Source of the DNA: Gracilaria caudata
Taxonomy: Eukaryota; Rhodophyta; Florideophyceae; Gracilariales; Gracilariaceae
Reading direction: 5' to 3'
NCBI GenBank assembly: GCA_030374735.1
Contig: JASCIV010000150.1
Coordinates: forward strand, 1 to 37,462
DNA length: 37,462 nt
The notes beneath the pieces are model-generated. The model was not told the origin of the DNA. It saw nothing but the letters and a program-made list of their open reading frames with translations, and searched no databases. The position numbers and the translations under genes are program-made. Positions 1 through 9,108 of the stretch are shown here, piece after piece. Within the stretch, counting starts at the first letter, position 1; every line of letters begins with the position of its first letter.

Positions 1-1881
1 ATTGAAGCAAAGCGATCGGAGGCTGAAGCAATGCTGTCCAAGGTTAGAGTACAGTTTCAGAAGCGTGTGTACTTGCAAGAAGTTATGAATATGGCTCAAA
101 TGGATGATGACTCACTGCCTTCTGAAACAGACACTAGTTCAGTGGCGCCGTCTCCTGGCCCAGCCGAACCAGTAAACGTTGCGCAAGAAACCCAGCCGGA
201 AAACGAGAAGGAAGATCCGGAAAAAAACCGGGACAGAGAGCTTTTGCGACTGCTACAAGGGGATCTAGACGAAGGTTTTGATGTTCCAAAGGAGACTGAT
301 GATGGTGTCGCAAATGAAAACGGTGTCCGCGATCCTTCAAATGATGGAACGCGAGAAGAGCGCGAAGAAGTTACAGACACCGCACAAGTCCCAGAACCTG
401 AAGAATCGTCCTCCCCCTTCGACAAGGAAAAGGAGATCGCCATGAAGTTTTGTCAGGGGACGAATAAGCTATCACGAGCTCAGGCCTTTTTGGATGCCAT
501 AAGGCTTCTTCCAAATGATAAGCACCACAGAAGTCATGCGGCCACCAAATCTCAAGCTCCGGAACCGTATGCGATGAAAGTCCTAAAGAAGATGGGATTC
601 AAGGGTCGCCTTGGTGCTCGAGAAGACGGCTGCTCCGTCCCATTGGAGGCCACAATTACGGCGTCTCGCTCAGGACTTGGTGCCCAGCCTAAGGAAGTAT
701 TGTCTTACGCAAGACATGTACTTTCAGAGTACGAGCAGAACCAAGGTCGCAGCCATGATCATCCGCAACGAGTTCTAAAAGCAGTAGATATTGATCCCGG
801 TCCCGTTTTGCAACAGGATGCTCATGGCGCTAACAGAGGTACTGTACATCGACAATCAGCCGGTCTATCCAAATCTAATGCCGTCGGGAACGGAAGCGAA
901 GGCCCGAATCCCCAAATTAAGACCGGCAAGAACGCAGAAGATCTTGAAGATGAATGGGAAACTGACGTTGAAAGCAAGATGGTCGACAACTTCAGGCGAG
1001 GTGTAATTGTTGAAATGGACGCTATTGTGAAAGACAGCCATGAACGCAAGAAGAGGGCCTTCATGGACTTGCTCTCAAAGTCAGAAGAATTCCCTAACAA
1101 AGGATTCGATCTCAATGATCTGTACGCCCGTGTAGGTCACGATCTTACAGACGAAGACATTATAAAGAACATGCTTCATCATTTTCGCATATCCCGTCCA
1201 GAAGACAAGCTCAAGATGTTAATGGATCGGCTTGATACATGCTACGAGAGATTAGGCCCATGTGAGTTGGTTGACACTTTCTGGCGTTGCAAAATTGAGG
1301 AAAACATCTCCTGTGGATTGTTACATCGCGGTAGTCAACGGCGCATGGAACGGGAAGTGAAAGAGCTCGGGCTTCAGGGATCAGAGTTCTTATTCTGCAC
1401 CTTCCAATCTCGTGAGGAGTGGCCGTATATGCAAACTTGGAAGGATATGTTTTGTCAACTTGGCATTTCCCCGCGACAAGGCGGCATAGTTCCGTTACAA
1501 AACGCCAAAATCATTTCCGCCAGTGTTGCCGCTGCGGTGTTGGGTGCTCGGGTCGAGTCATCCTCACTCGCAGCCGAGCGAAATGGAGACGACTACTATG
1601 ATGAGTTCAAGAGTATGGTTGATCACTTGCAGCGTATGAAACGTTCACCATCACCGCGACGTCGAAGAGTGCTCTTCCTTTCTGAAGGGGACAACATGTG
1701 GTACGGTGGCTCTCTTCAGTTTGAACAAGCCAATAGGGCACTTGTACGCTGCTATGGTTCCAGTAGATTAGTGTGGTTGGACAATCATGCAATTATTGGG
1801 TTGAGTCGCGCAAACTTCAGAAAACTCAAAGGCATTGAGTTCGGAGGGTTGCTGGAGCCTGAAGATGTCGAATGTTTGTAG
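1..1881 (+). CDS. G-patch domain protein, 5' partial
   Basis: The frame is open from base 1, so the true start may lie outside the window; the first ATG inside is at 31 and gives 616 residues. The N-terminal 130 residues are acidic and disordered-looking (many E, D, S, P). A G-patch lies at about residues 181-219: an aliphatic-K-x-MGF core, then RLGAREDG, ending in SGLGAQ. G-patch segments typically bind and activate DEAH-box RNA helicases in splicing or ribosome biogenesis, so a role in RNA processing is inferred. A helical region (about 300-420) and a basic SPSPRRRR stretch near 545 follow. I do not recognise the C-terminal third. No introns are needed. The next gene on this strand is NSF, 2 kb away. 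Confidence 0.7.
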   Translation: MEAKRSEAEAMLSKVRVQFQKRVYLQEVMNMAQMDDDSLPSETDTSSVAPSPGPAEPVNVAQETQPENEKEDPEKNRDRELLRLLQGDLDEGFDVPKETDDGVANENGVRDPSNDGTREEREEVTDTAQVPEPEESSSPFDKEKEIAMKFCQGTNKLSRAQAFLDAIRLLPNDKHHRSHAATKSQAPEPYAMKVLKKMGFKGRLGAREDGCSVPLEATITASRSGLGAQPKEVLSYARHVLSEYEQNQGRSHDHPQRVLKAVDIDPGPVLQQDAHGANRGTVHRQSAGLSKSNAVGNGSEGPNPQIKTGKNAEDLEDEWETDVESKMVDNFRRGVIVEMDAIVKDSHERKKRAFMDLLSKSEEFPNKGFDLNDLYARVGHDLTDEDIIKNMLHHFRISRPEDKLKMLMDRLDTCYERLGPCELVDTFWRCKIEENISCGLLHRGSQRRMEREVKELGLQGSEFLFCTFQSREEWPYMQTWKDMFCQLGISPRQGGIVPLQNAKIISASVAAAVLGARVESSSLAAERNGDDYYDEFKSMVDHLQRMKRSPSPRRRRVLFLSEGDNMWYGGSLQFEQANRALVRCYGSSRLVWLDNHAIIGLSRANFRKLKGIEFGGLLEPEDVECL

Positions 1882-2940
1882 CCTTTGATGTACGCAAGGA
1901 GCGAATAACTGTTCAAGGCGAGAGAACTATTCAACTTGATTAACAAAAACCTAACACATTAACTTGGGGACAGATTCACCCAACTTTGAAGGTACGAAGG
2001 TAGTAACAGCACGTGTTGCGGTCGGTTGCTCTCTGTCGGGCAAATTGATTTAGTCGAGAGATGAAGGTCTGCCGGCCTCCGTTCCGCGATCTGCGGACGG
2101 ATAACCGGTCTAATGTTTACTTTTGTACATGATAAACAATCCTAAGTGGAGCTACCATTGTAAAGGCACGTAGAACTACTGATCTGTTACACTAGTGCTC
2201 TTTATACGGTAATTCTTGCGGACGTGTGCACACATGGCACGATGACAAGAGATTAAATCTGTACTACCGGGGCTCAAGAAGACATTGTTTCCTAAGTTCT
2301 CATCCACTGCAAGCAGGTCGCTTTTTTCGCAAGTGATACAGAAGAGCAAAGCCCTATCCTTTTGTCGGGATCTACCACCTTGTTTTCCGCGCAACAGACA
2401 AACATACAAGGGTACACATTAATTCTTTGCGTTAAAAGGACTTGAATCTTCGGAAATTAGGAGCATGGTTTGTACTTGGATGAAATGGCGTAAACCTTAA
2501 GCTCACCAGTGGCTCCTATCTTTCAAGACGAGAGCGATGTCGGCTGCCTTCCCGATTCCTTCTAGCCCAGTCCACACAAGCGCCCGTAGTTAACTGGTAT
2601 AACGTTAGCTTTCTATTGGGCTTGCTCTCTGCTTTCTTTTTCACTCCTAGAAAACCAAGGTGTTCTATCGTCCACGTCTTGACTTTCTTGGAGGCCGAAT
2701 TACACCTACTTGCCAGCTTTCTACAAGTTACATATGCAGAATTTAAAGTTGCAAAATTTTAAATGTGACAATTCCTTAGACGAACACAAGTTCGACCTTA
2801 TCGTCATGAGTAGGTCTGCACACTTAGTAAACCATTTTGATCAAGATGATCAACCTTTTTTTAGCCATACTTGGAAGAGAACATTTCTTTGAACAGAAAC
2901 GTTTTTGAACTGAATCGTACTTAACTTGCGCGGTCATCCT

Positions 2941-2966
2941 AGAGAGAGAGAGAGAGAGAGAGAGAG
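2941..2966. repeat. (AG)13 microsatellite
   Basis: A perfect 26-nt AG dinucleotide run in intergenic DNA. Shorter runs of the same type occur at 18211-18224 (GA) and 34175-34192 (TC). Confidence 0.95.
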
Positions 2967-3549
2967 TATATTGAAACAAAAACTTGTTTCTGTGGATTGG
3001 GAGTGAAATAATATTTCGCGAACAGCATTGACAGATAGCACAAGGGATCTAATTAAATTAATTAATTTAACAAATTTTGTAGATATATGTACACGTAAGC
3101 CAGCACTTAAATTCGCATATGTTCGATACCTTCTTTGCCGAGAGGTTCGGCCGGGCCGGACGGACTCAAGCAGACTCAAGTCCATCCGCTCCAATAGCTG
3201 AACGTAGTCGCTTGATCCAGATTTCAGACAAATTAGTGGTACATTTTGAACAACGAGATATTTGAGCTGAGGGTGTGCACTGCCCTGAGGAACAACAAAG
3301 AAAGACATGCGAACAGTGGTCACTAAACCAAATTCATTCGTACTGTCAGTGCAGGAGCAGAAACATGGATAGTACTAAGTTCTACTAAAACATATCTCTC
3401 AGGAGTCAAAACATTCTATTCTGTCTTCGATGTGCATGTCAATAAAGAAAGTGCTCAAGTGTACTGAATAGGAACGACTAAATATAAATTACTGGACAGA
3501 GCCCAGCTGTTTGGTTAGGGCTAACGTACCGAACCAGTGGAAAAGATAG

Positions 3550-3690
3550 AAACTGGATCCTGGAGCTCACCTCCCTGTCGCCAGTCTGGATCCGGATGAT
3601 AAGGCCGGGTAGGATCCCTGGCCCTGAGGGGCTCCCTCGTAGGTCCGAAGGGGTTACGGAAGTGCCAGCGAATAGCCGGTAGCCTTGTGT
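3550..3690. other. GC-rich block with repeated GGATCC palindromes
   Basis: This block is more GC-rich than its surroundings. The self-complementary hexamer GGATCC occurs three times (near 3555, 3587 and 3612). The first two can pair, extended by TGG with CCA, to close a stem. No tRNA A and B boxes, SRP, RNase P, snRNA or snoRNA signature was matched. It could be a structured RNA, a degraded inverted-repeat element or promoter DNA. The sequence alone does not decide. Confidence 0.2.
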
Positions 3691-3836
3691 TCACCTAAAA
3701 TGTAAACATTTTTATTTTTGATTACTGCGCTGGACAGAAATTGGGCTTCAGTCAATTTTCCATACACCATGCATCTACTGGAGTTCCAGGGCAAGGGATG
3801 CTGCTTGCTATTTCCGATGAAACAACTCTTCCTCGA

Positions 3837-3876
3837 CGGTAGAGCGTTGAAACATACGGTAGAACGTTGAAACGGC
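3837..3876 (+). repeat. Two 20-bp imperfect tandem copies upstream of NSF
   Basis: Positions 3837-3856 and 3857-3876 are adjacent copies that share CGGTAGA, then G or A, then CGTTGAAAC, and differ mainly in the last bases. The second copy ends 78 bp before the NSF ATG at 3955. A paired transcription-factor site or a 5' leader duplication are both possible. Confidence 0.6.
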
Positions 3877-3954
3877 TTGCATCGGCGTCGTGAGGTCTAC
3901 TCTGCCTGAGGTATCTCCACGAAAGCTCATTGATTGGCGAAACAGCGGAAGAAT

Positions 3955-6213
3955 ATGTCTCGATGGAACTTTGGAAGCCTTGGACTCAGCCCAGCAACTG
4001 TTAAGCTTATCGCGGCGTCATGCCCGTCTAACGATTTAGCTAGAACTAACAAAGTGTTCGTCAATCCATCAGATCTGCCTTCTACGACTGAGCTTGCGAT
4101 TATCAATACAAAGTTTGGCTACGTGGTGGCAGCTCACAACGCTGTCGAACCCTCCAAAATCGGCTTTAATGCCATTCAACGCCGAGAACTTCGCCTAGCG
4201 ATTGGCGACCATGTCGAGATCACTCCGTTTCAGTGGCCAAAGAAGATTTCAGTTGATTGCAAAGCGGCAACTTTCGAAATCGATCTTGTTTCAAAGAAGG
4301 CAGGCTCAATTGAGTTAGATGCAGAAGAAGTGTCTCCTCTTTGCGTGCGAAACCTCGCTGGACATATTCCTACAGTCGGCCAATCTTTTGTACTTGATTT
4401 CTATGGTACTTCAGTGCTGTTGAAATGCTCTTCATTAGTCTCTGATGGAGCTGTTGAACGTGCGGCCTTGACGCCAGAAACTGAGTTCTACTTCGGGAAA
4501 GCACCTGGTTCCAGTGTTAAGATTAAAGGTGGCGACTCAAGACCAAAGGATGTTTTTCGTTCAGACTTTGACTTCGAGAAGATGGGAATCGGCGGTCTCG
4601 ATAAGGAATTTTCCGACATTTTCCGGAGAGCGTTTGCTTCTCGTGTGTTTCCGCCATCTGTGATTCAGAAATTGGGTATTCAACATGTGAAAGGTATGTT
4701 GCTTTACGGGCCTCCAGGTACGGGTAAGACTCTTATTGCTCGGCAAATTGGCAAGATGTTGAATGGAAAAGAGCCTAAGGTTGTGAACGGGCCAGAGATT
4801 CTCAACAAGTACGTCGGGCAAAGCGAAGAGAACATTCGAAACTTATTTCAAGACGCCGAGGCAGAATATGCGGAGAACGGGGACTCTTCTGAGCTTCATA
4901 TAATCATCTTTGATGAGATCGATGCCATTTGCAAACAACGAGGAACGACTAATAGCTCATCTGGTGTAGGGGATACAGTTGTTAACCAACTGCTATCCAA
5001 GATTGATGGCGTTAATGCGTTGAACAATATTCTTGTTATTGGTATGACAAATCGGAAGGACATGATAGACGAAGCATTACTGCGACCGGGTCGTTTGGAG
5101 GTGCATGTCGAAATCTCTTTGCCGGATGAAGCGGGACGGCAGCAGATTCTTCGGATTCACACAGCGAAGATGAAACAGAACGGAATGCTTGACAAAGGGG
5201 TGAGTCTTGGAAGTTTGGCCTCCCAAACGAAGAACTACTCTGGAGCTGAAATCGAAGGCCTGTGTAAGTCTGCGGCAGCATTTGCACTAAATCGCCATGT
5301 GGACTACAGGGATTTGAAGAAAGAGGTGGATACCTCTGGCGTTCTGGTGACAATGAACGACTTTGAGAGAGCACTTGTTGAAGTGCAGCCGGCTTTTGGT
5401 ATGGGTAAGGATGATTTCGCGCGCTGCTTACTTGGAGGGTTCCTTATTCATGGTGACCGAGTTCGCAAATCACTGAACGCCGGTAAGCTTTTCAGGGACG
5501 AAGTTGCGACATCAGACCGGTCACCGTTGTTTTCGGTCTTGATTGAAGGGCCTCCTGGTACCGGTAAAACAGCTCTAGCAGCACTGCTGGCGGTGGAGTC
5601 AGGATTCCCGTTTGTGCGACTCATCACGCCCGAATCATTCGTTGGCTACTCGGACTTCTCAAAATGTCAGGCCTTGGCGAAAATTTTCGATGATGCGCAC
5701 AAATCCTCTCTGTCCGTGATAGTTTTGGATAACATTGAGCGCATCTTTGAGTGGTCTCCGATAGGGCCGCGATTTACGAACAGCGTTTTACAGACACTCA
5801 TGATTCTCACGAAGCAGGTCCCACCGAAAGGAAGGCGCTTATTGATTCTGGCAACAACTAGTAATGCTAATGTGATGGAGAAGTTGGATTACAAGCAGGC
5901 GTTTTCGGCAGTGTTATCAACGAAAACGCTGATCAGGGAAGAGATTGAAGCAATTCTGGATGGCACGGCGGAGTCGATGAATATAAGTCAGCAAGCCGAC
6001 GGAAACTTTGCGTCCATGCATTCGTCAGGATTATCGCCAACTTATTTCAGAACTTCGCGGGACAGGGAGGTAGCTATATCGTTGTTGGAAAACGAGCAGC
6101 TGGGGGTGAAAAAGCTGCTGATGATTCTGAACATGGCCAGAACAACAACACCCGATGGACAGACCGTGATGGAGATGAATAGACTGCATGCGGTTCTGGA
6201 GGACGTGTTGTAG
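3955..6213 (+). CDS. NSF: N-ethylmaleimide-sensitive factor (NSF/Sec18), AAA ATPase
   Basis: Hexameric AAA ATPase that, with SNAP adaptors, disassembles SNARE complexes after membrane fusion. The product has 752 residues, close to the usual 740-760, from the ATG at 3955; the frame extends slightly upstream but without an ATG. Layout: N domain (about 1-200); D1 with Walker A GPPGTGKT at about 252-259, Walker B IIIFDEID at about 316-323 and an LLRPGRLE segment with the arginine-finger region; D2 with a second GPPGTGKT at about 532-539. The D2 Walker B is the relaxed NSF form (VLDNIE), consistent with D2 acting mainly in hexamer assembly. No introns and no truncation. It stands alone on the plus strand with nothing operon-like around it. 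Confidence 0.95.
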   Translation: MSRWNFGSLGLSPATVKLIAASCPSNDLARTNKVFVNPSDLPSTTELAIINTKFGYVVAAHNAVEPSKIGFNAIQRRELRLAIGDHVEITPFQWPKKISVDCKAATFEIDLVSKKAGSIELDAEEVSPLCVRNLAGHIPTVGQSFVLDFYGTSVLLKCSSLVSDGAVERAALTPETEFYFGKAPGSSVKIKGGDSRPKDVFRSDFDFEKMGIGGLDKEFSDIFRRAFASRVFPPSVIQKLGIQHVKGMLLYGPPGTGKTLIARQIGKMLNGKEPKVVNGPEILNKYVGQSEENIRNLFQDAEAEYAENGDSSELHIIIFDEIDAICKQRGTTNSSSGVGDTVVNQLLSKIDGVNALNNILVIGMTNRKDMIDEALLRPGRLEVHVEISLPDEAGRQQILRIHTAKMKQNGMLDKGVSLGSLASQTKNYSGAEIEGLCKSAAAFALNRHVDYRDLKKEVDTSGVLVTMNDFERALVEVQPAFGMGKDDFARCLLGGFLIHGDRVRKSLNAGKLFRDEVATSDRSPLFSVLIEGPPGTGKTALAALLAVESGFPFVRLITPESFVGYSDFSKCQALAKIFDDAHKSSLSVIVLDNIERIFEWSPIGPRFTNSVLQTLMILTKQVPPKGRRLLILATTSNANVMEKLDYKQAFSAVLSTKTLIREEIEAILDGTAESMNISQQADGNFASMHSSGLSPTYFRTSRDREVAISLLENEQLGVKKLLMILNMARTTTPDGQTVMEMNRLHAVLEDVL

Positions 6214-6701
6214 AGTTTGGCCGTAACTAACAAGCATATCGTAGCCGTAGCACGTAATATGTAAAGATGTGAAGCTAACTGCATTGCTAAAGTACGGCCA
6301 CGGAACGTGTACTGATCGAGGACAAGTAGCTCATCTTGACTTCCAAAGCGAATTATCGTTGGGACGCAGTCTTCATGCACCTGATTAACTTGGCAGCAAC
6401 GGCATTAACCGATCACTCGCTGCGGATAATGTTGTGATAAGTAGTCCCTCTTGGCTCACAACGAACAGACGGTTTTGGCGGGACGCCGACCGTGCGTGTT
6501 GCGTGGGACCATGTCAGGGCGCGAGCAGGGCATTCCAACAGGGACAGTGCACAGTATGCTGTCAAAAAATTTGGTGAGCGAGCCAGCGCTGAGAGCCCTC
6601 TCCAGTGGAGTCCGCCGCGGAGTTGGTCGCGAACCCTACCGCGCTCGCAGCTACCCGCTCCTCCCCACCAGCAATGGCTCGCGCGGCTTGGCGTCTTGTA
6701 C
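6214..6701. other. Intergenic region between NSF and the Sgf11-like gene
   Basis: About 490 bp. The downstream reading frame is open through much of it, but its only upstream start is a GTG, so it is read as 5' untranslated or promoter DNA. Several overlapping open frames on both strands here have no recognisable product. No clear TATA box was seen. Confidence 0.4.
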
Positions 6702-7682
6702 ATGGCTCCGCGCAAGCGACGCTCCCGGACGACGACTGTCTCAGTCGCCCCCTCAGCTGCCGGCTCAGCCACCAATTCTCACGCATCGTCTCCCTCCTCC
6801 CACAAGCACTCCAGGTCCGACAATGACTCAACAGACCGTATGGTCGTTCCCAGTTTTGTCCCGCCCAAGACAGAGATAGCTCCTGCCCTTCGTCTTAAAA
6901 TTAGGCCCCTTCGAGAAATCACCGCCGCCGAAACCCCATGGCCGTCAGTCATAAACCAATATTCCCGCGCTGAAACCGTAGAAGAAATTGACATTCGCTC
7001 CGCCAAGTGTGCTCAAGTTTACCAAGACGCTCACAACTTTATCGTGGAAAGCGAAAGCAAGGACTCCAACTTCACGGTCGTCGATGTCGCTCTTCGTCTA
7101 TATGAGCATATGATCAAATGGGCCGTAACAGAAGTGGTTGTACAATTCAAGAGACAAGCATATCTGGCTCACGAGACGAAGCGGTGCACGTCTGCTTTTG
7201 CCAAAGTGCGCGTAGCCGATGAGAAGGGTCGCCACGAGAAAAAGCGACTTGCCAGGGTTGTGCCGGGCTTCTATGGGTCTTGCTTGCTCTACAGTGAGCG
7301 CAACGTCACTGTAGTGTGCTCAAATTGCACTTCAAACATTTCGGCATCGCGCTATGCACAGCATGTCGAGAAGTGTCTTGGGCGCGGAGGTCGTATGTCT
7401 TCGCGAGCTGCCTCAGCAAGACTGCGCGCTTCGGCAGAACGCGCAGAAAAGGAGTCGCAGGCTGAAGTTGACGAATCACCTCCCAGGAGAAGACGTCATA
7501 CGTCAAACGGAGGCAACGACCGTTCGACAGATGCAGCAGATATGTCAGCATTTTCAACAGGCGCATCGAAGAGGAGACGTATGTCACCAGTGCCATCAGT
7601 GGGATCCACAGGTGTGTCACAGGCTTCCACCTATGGCCGCGGACTACCACCCTCTGGGAGAACTCGAATGTCACCTAGATAA
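6702..7682 (+). CDS. Sgf11/ATXN7L3-like SAGA deubiquitinase-module subunit
   Basis: Sgf11 links the ubiquitin protease Ubp8 to SAGA and helps remove ubiquitin from histone H2B. The first ATG gives 326 residues. A helical segment (about 100-160) resembles the part of Sgf11 that packs into the module. The signature is the Sgf11 zinc finger, CX2C-X11-HX3C, with C206, C209, H221 and C225, followed by the family hallmark GRGGRMSSRAA. The N terminus (basic, Ser-rich) and the C-terminal 90 residues (Arg/Ser-rich) look disordered and make it longer than yeast Sgf11 (99 residues), nearer the ATXN7L3 layout. The stop lies about 110 bp from the stop of the coiled-coil gene on the other strand. Confidence 0.8.
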   Translation: MAPRKRRSRTTTVSVAPSAAGSATNSHASSPSSHKHSRSDNDSTDRMVVPSFVPPKTEIAPALRLKIRPLREITAAETPWPSVINQYSRAETVEEIDIRSAKCAQVYQDAHNFIVESESKDSNFTVVDVALRLYEHMIKWAVTEVVVQFKRQAYLAHETKRCTSAFAKVRVADEKGRHEKKRLARVVPGFYGSCLLYSERNVTVVCSNCTSNISASRYAQHVEKCLGRGGRMSSRAASARLRASAERAEKESQAEVDESPPRRRRHTSNGGNDRSTDAADMSAFSTGASKRRRMSPVPSVGSTGVSQASTYGRGLPPSGRTRMSPR

Positions 7683-7794
7683 GATTAAACTCTAACTAGC
7701 AGTCATTGTTGTCGACAAACTCAAAGACTATGTAGTGTTATGACGCGCGTATATAACTCTAGTGCTACAAATGCAATGATGTTCACACATAGGT

Positions 7795-8685
7795 TTAGTT
7801 AAGCTTCACGTCCTGCAACGAGCCAGTGTCCGATGGAGCCTCGGTGGCAGTAGTGGCGGTAGTTTCATATTCCTTCAGCTTTGATTCCAATTCGGTCCTT
7901 TGCTTTTCGATTTCGGCGCATTGAACGACCCAGTGAGATCTACTCTTTTCGAGCTCCCCATTCGCTTCGCGCAGTAAATGTGATGTGGATGAAAGCTCCT
8001 TGTTCATACGTAGAAGCTCTTCCTTTTCCTCCTCGAGCTGAGCACACTTCACCTTTGCTTCCACCAGTTCTGACACGATTTTCTCATAGCCATCCGACGC
8101 GGCGTCCAGAGTCTTACTGGCTTGCACTCTAAAGTTGAGTTGCTTCACTTCCTCGCGCAACACGGTGTTTTCGTTCTCCAGATCGTTGTTCCTAGTTCTG
8201 GCTGCTCGCAGCTGCACTTCCATGTCTTCCAGTTTCTTGGTCTTCGCAGTGGAAGTCTTATTCGGGCCGTCTTGCTCCTTTGCAAGCTGCATGGCAAACA
8301 TATCGCGCGATTGAGTAATCTGCTTGATGTTTTGCAGATGATTCCTTCGCAGTGAGGCCATTTCCAGCTTCATGTTGGTTACATCTTGAGTGAGCTGAGA
8401 TACTTTTTCTTCATACTCTTTTCTAACTTTTGCCACTGCTGGGTCTTCGTCTGTGGGGGGGGTTTGTTGCGACTTTGAATCCAGTGGGGAGGGGACGTTT
8501 ACGGCTGAAGCGCCGCGCGAGCGACGAGAGCGACGAGCGGCATGGGCAGCCTTGATTCTGTCGATTTCCGACATTTCAGATGTGCTGGGCTCAGCACCGG
8601 CGTCAGAGGGTTGCGTCTGGGGAAGCGATTCGGTACCATTCGCTGCGTCAGCGTCCGCAGAGCCGGTCGGCGCAACGTCCGGCAT
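7795..8685 (-). CDS. Coiled-coil protein of unknown function
   Basis: The first ATG is at 8685 and gives 296 residues; the open frame continues upstream without another ATG. Residues 1-75 are low-complexity (A, S, T, P) with a basic patch AARRSRRSRG. From about residue 85 to 275 the protein is almost entirely heptad-like, rich in E, K, L, Q and N, predicting a long parallel coiled coil; the tail is acidic and Thr-rich. No catalytic domain is visible. Golgin-type tethers, kinetochore or cytoskeletal proteins are possible, but I cannot assign a family. It converges with the Sgf11-like gene and lies head to tail with the methyltransferase gene. Confidence 0.7.
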   Translation of the reverse strand: MPDVAPTGSADADAANGTESLPQTQPSDAGAEPSTSEMSEIDRIKAAHAARRSRRSRGASAVNVPSPLDSKSQQTPPTDEDPAVAKVRKEYEEKVSQLTQDVTNMKLEMASLRRNHLQNIKQITQSRDMFAMQLAKEQDGPNKTSTAKTKKLEDMEVQLRAARTRNNDLENENTVLREEVKQLNFRVQASKTLDAASDGYEKIVSELVEAKVKCAQLEEEKEELLRMNKELSSTSHLLREANGELEKSRSHWVVQCAEIEKQRTELESKLKEYETTATTATEAPSDTGSLQDVKLN

Positions 8686-9108
8686 GGCGTTTGACGACTG
8701 GCACGAAGCTAAGAAGGCAGAATCTGCAAATGACGCAGCAAGAGGATAGCGCAGTTGCAGAGCGTTGCAAGAGGGATAGAAGACAGAGGATCGAGTGAGA
8801 CGCGGAGCGGGGGGGGGGGGGACCACAATACCGGACTGGTACTTGTCCCGCAGGTGGAGCGGTGGACGTGGCGCTATCAAACAGCGATGTGGAACTGTGA
8901 CTGATGCCGAAAAGGGACCGCGAGCTTACAGTGTACATCTCGCGCACTTCGTGTATCATACTACAGCGTTGTATGGAACGGGCTCTGGGCTGCTGCGGTG
9001 TCAGGGAAGGGAAAAGTGCACCAGCAATTTTGCAGGCGCAGCAGGTGCTTGTGTGGTTGCTGCTCGAGGGAGGAGTTTGGAAGGTTGCCGATAAGTTTAC
9101 AATACAAA
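8686..9108. other. Promoter region of the coiled-coil gene, with a G13 run
   Basis: About 420 bp between two minus-strand genes. It includes an uninterrupted run of 13 G at 8809-8821, read as C13 on the coding strand of the coiled-coil gene, about 125-135 bp before its ATG. No ORF here has family support. It should hold the 3' end of the methyltransferase transcript and the coiled-coil promoter. Confidence 0.5.

Larger units (their letters stand above)
1882..3836. other. Intergenic stretch without a convincing gene
   Basis: About 2 kb of balanced composition between the G-patch gene and NSF. Short open frames occur on both strands (for example 2710-2892 plus and 2934-3323 minus), but they have no family resemblance and the minus one runs into the AG microsatellite. 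The only marked structures are that microsatellite and a GC-rich palindromic block near 3550-3690, listed separately. It probably holds the 3' untranslated region of the first gene and the NSF promoter. Confidence 0.5.

Noticed and set aside
2934..3323. 129-codon minus-strand frame ending in the AG microsatellite
   Set aside because: The end of the frame is made by the repeat (alternating Leu-Ser), the rest has no family signal, and no splice partners were seen.
6413..6879. Several overlapping frames on both strands upstream of the Sgf11-like gene
   Set aside because: They overlap each other in different frames and none resembles a known protein; the region is better explained as promoter and leader.
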